Assembly: GCF_040096285.1 (NCBI RefSeq)
Contig: NZ_JBBMEY010000015.1
Span: 1-51,194, forward strand
Direction of reading: 5' to 3'
DNA from: Ruminococcoides intestinihominis
GTDB taxonomy: Bacteria > Bacillota > Clostridia > Oscillospirales > Acutalibacteraceae
DNA: 51,194 nucleotides
Both the position numbers and the translations under genes were made by a program. Below, piece after piece: positions 50,439-51,194 of the stretch. Positions within the stretch are counted from its first letter, which is position 1, and the number at the start of each line of letters is the position of its first letter. The notes under the pieces were generated by a model that saw only the letters and a program-made list of their open reading frames with translations, was not told where the DNA came from and searched no databases.

Positions 50439-51194
50439 TTAATGAATGGATTTCAATTCTAACTTTTCACTCAATAACTGCATTGGACTCTTGTAATCAA
50501 GTGTTCTCATTGTTTTGTTATTACTCCATTCTAAATGTCCTTTTAATTTTGTGTTTAATTCTTCAATATTTCTGAATGTTTCCCAATCATAGAAATATCT
50601 TTGGTCGTTTCTATGACTTTTTTCTACCTTTCCGTTGTGCCAAGGTGTTCGTGGTGGTATTAATTTATGATTTATACCTAGTTTGTTTAATTCTATTTCA
50701 AAAGGACTTTTCACTTCACTGCTCTGATATTTATATGTGAACTCTCTTCCGTTATCTGTTTAAATAGTCTGTATTTTAAACGGAAATTCTTTCAATAACA
50801 TTTTCAAAAATTTGGTTGAGTTTTCAGGTGTGTGTTCTTCAAACCCATATACAAATCTCATCCTTGTACATTCATCTATTGATAAAAATGCTTTCCGTCC
50901 CTTAAAGCCTTACCTCTTAAGCAATTATATGGCACTTCTTTTACATCTATCTGCACCTTTTCTCCAGGTATTAACAGTTCCGGATATCTTCTATGCTTAC
51001 GGCTCTTTTTCTTGGCCTTTTTATATTTTACTAAGCCCATTCTTTTAGCTGCATATATCATTCCTGAGTAGCTTCTTGTATATCCTTTTCTCTTTAAATC
51101 ACTGTATACTCCATCCAATCCATATCTTTCATAGCACTTTTTGAAAGAATTTCTAATTTGTCTTTCTTCTCTTTTTGTGTGCCTGTTAGGATGA
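50439..51194 (-). pseudogene. Broken DDE transposase (IS481/IS3-like integrase core), runs off the right edge
   Basis: Read on the minus strand from the right edge: an HTH/linker part (HPNRHTKREERQ, GVYSDLKRKGYTRSYSG), first catalytic Asp in EKVQIDVKEV, a frameshift near 50880 (FYQ stop; the next frame resumes SIDECTRMRF), an in-frame TAA before TDNGREF (second Asp) near 50759, and the last part with PPRTPWHNGKVEKSHRNDQ (catalytic Glu) and LEWSNNKTMRTLDYKSP. All DDE residues survive but the gene cannot make one protein. Terminal inverted repeats were not found; the 5' end is outside the window. Confidence 0.85.

Overview
The window comes from a low-GC, Gram-positive gut Clostridium relative, most likely of the Ruminococcaceae/Oscillospirales. 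The reasons are: AGGAGG-type ribosome binding sites, an L27 with the Firmicute N-terminal extension plus its Prp protease, a mini-RNase III, a dockerin-bearing protein, BspA-type leucine-rich-repeat proteins, a group-B-like [FeFe]-hydrogenase and TagF-like wall-polymer transferases. The species call is inference. Most genes lie on the minus strand.

Layout. 1-3.4 kb: a secreted LRR protein cut by the left edge, a uracil/xanthine permease and PanD. 3.5-7.9 kb: a tightly coupled five-gene operon (HPr-kinase-like kinase, PqqD-like peptide-binding protein, S24/S26-like peptidase, ABC exporter, nucleotidyltransferase). It resembles the accessory half of kinase-type lasso-peptide clusters, but no cyclase or B2 protease is visible. 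8-16.6 kb: a dockerin/LRR secreted protein and a 2528-residue secreted multidomain protein. 16.96-17.16 kb: a separately transcribed 65-aa peptide whose N-terminus carries a YxxP motif like the leaders bound by PqqD-type proteins. It is the best candidate substrate for the operon.

17.4-27.7 kb is housekeeping: hydrogenase; rpsF-ssb-rpsR; rplU-prp-rpmA-orf-obg-mrnC; and a run of two M16 peptidases, lgt and folD. At 27.8 kb a tRNA-Leu(GAG) is followed by an array of three repeat units (200, 267 and 267 bp). Each ends in a copy of the tRNA 3' end, and the last restores the exact tRNA end plus its terminator. An HNH endonuclease gene lies just beyond.

29.8-35.4 kb holds small secreted or membrane proteins and an AgrA/AgrC-type two-component system. 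35.5-41.8 kb holds two paralogous ~1000-residue proteins with C-terminal CDP-glycerol glycerophosphotransferase domains. 41.9-47.1 kb holds a heterodimeric ABC exporter with one degenerate ATP site, and gltX. 47.3-49.4 kb holds small zinc-ribbon/membrane proteins and an XRE-type regulator. The divergent promoters of that regulator and its neighbour operon are bracketed by two operator-like inverted repeats whose centres are 32 bp apart. 49.5-51.2 kb is decaying accessory DNA: overlapping tiny genes, truncated frames and a broken IS transposase.

The most promising leads are the cyclase-less RiPP-like operon with its distant YxxP peptide, and the tRNA-anchored repeat array. Family assignments rest on motifs read by eye; no database search was possible.
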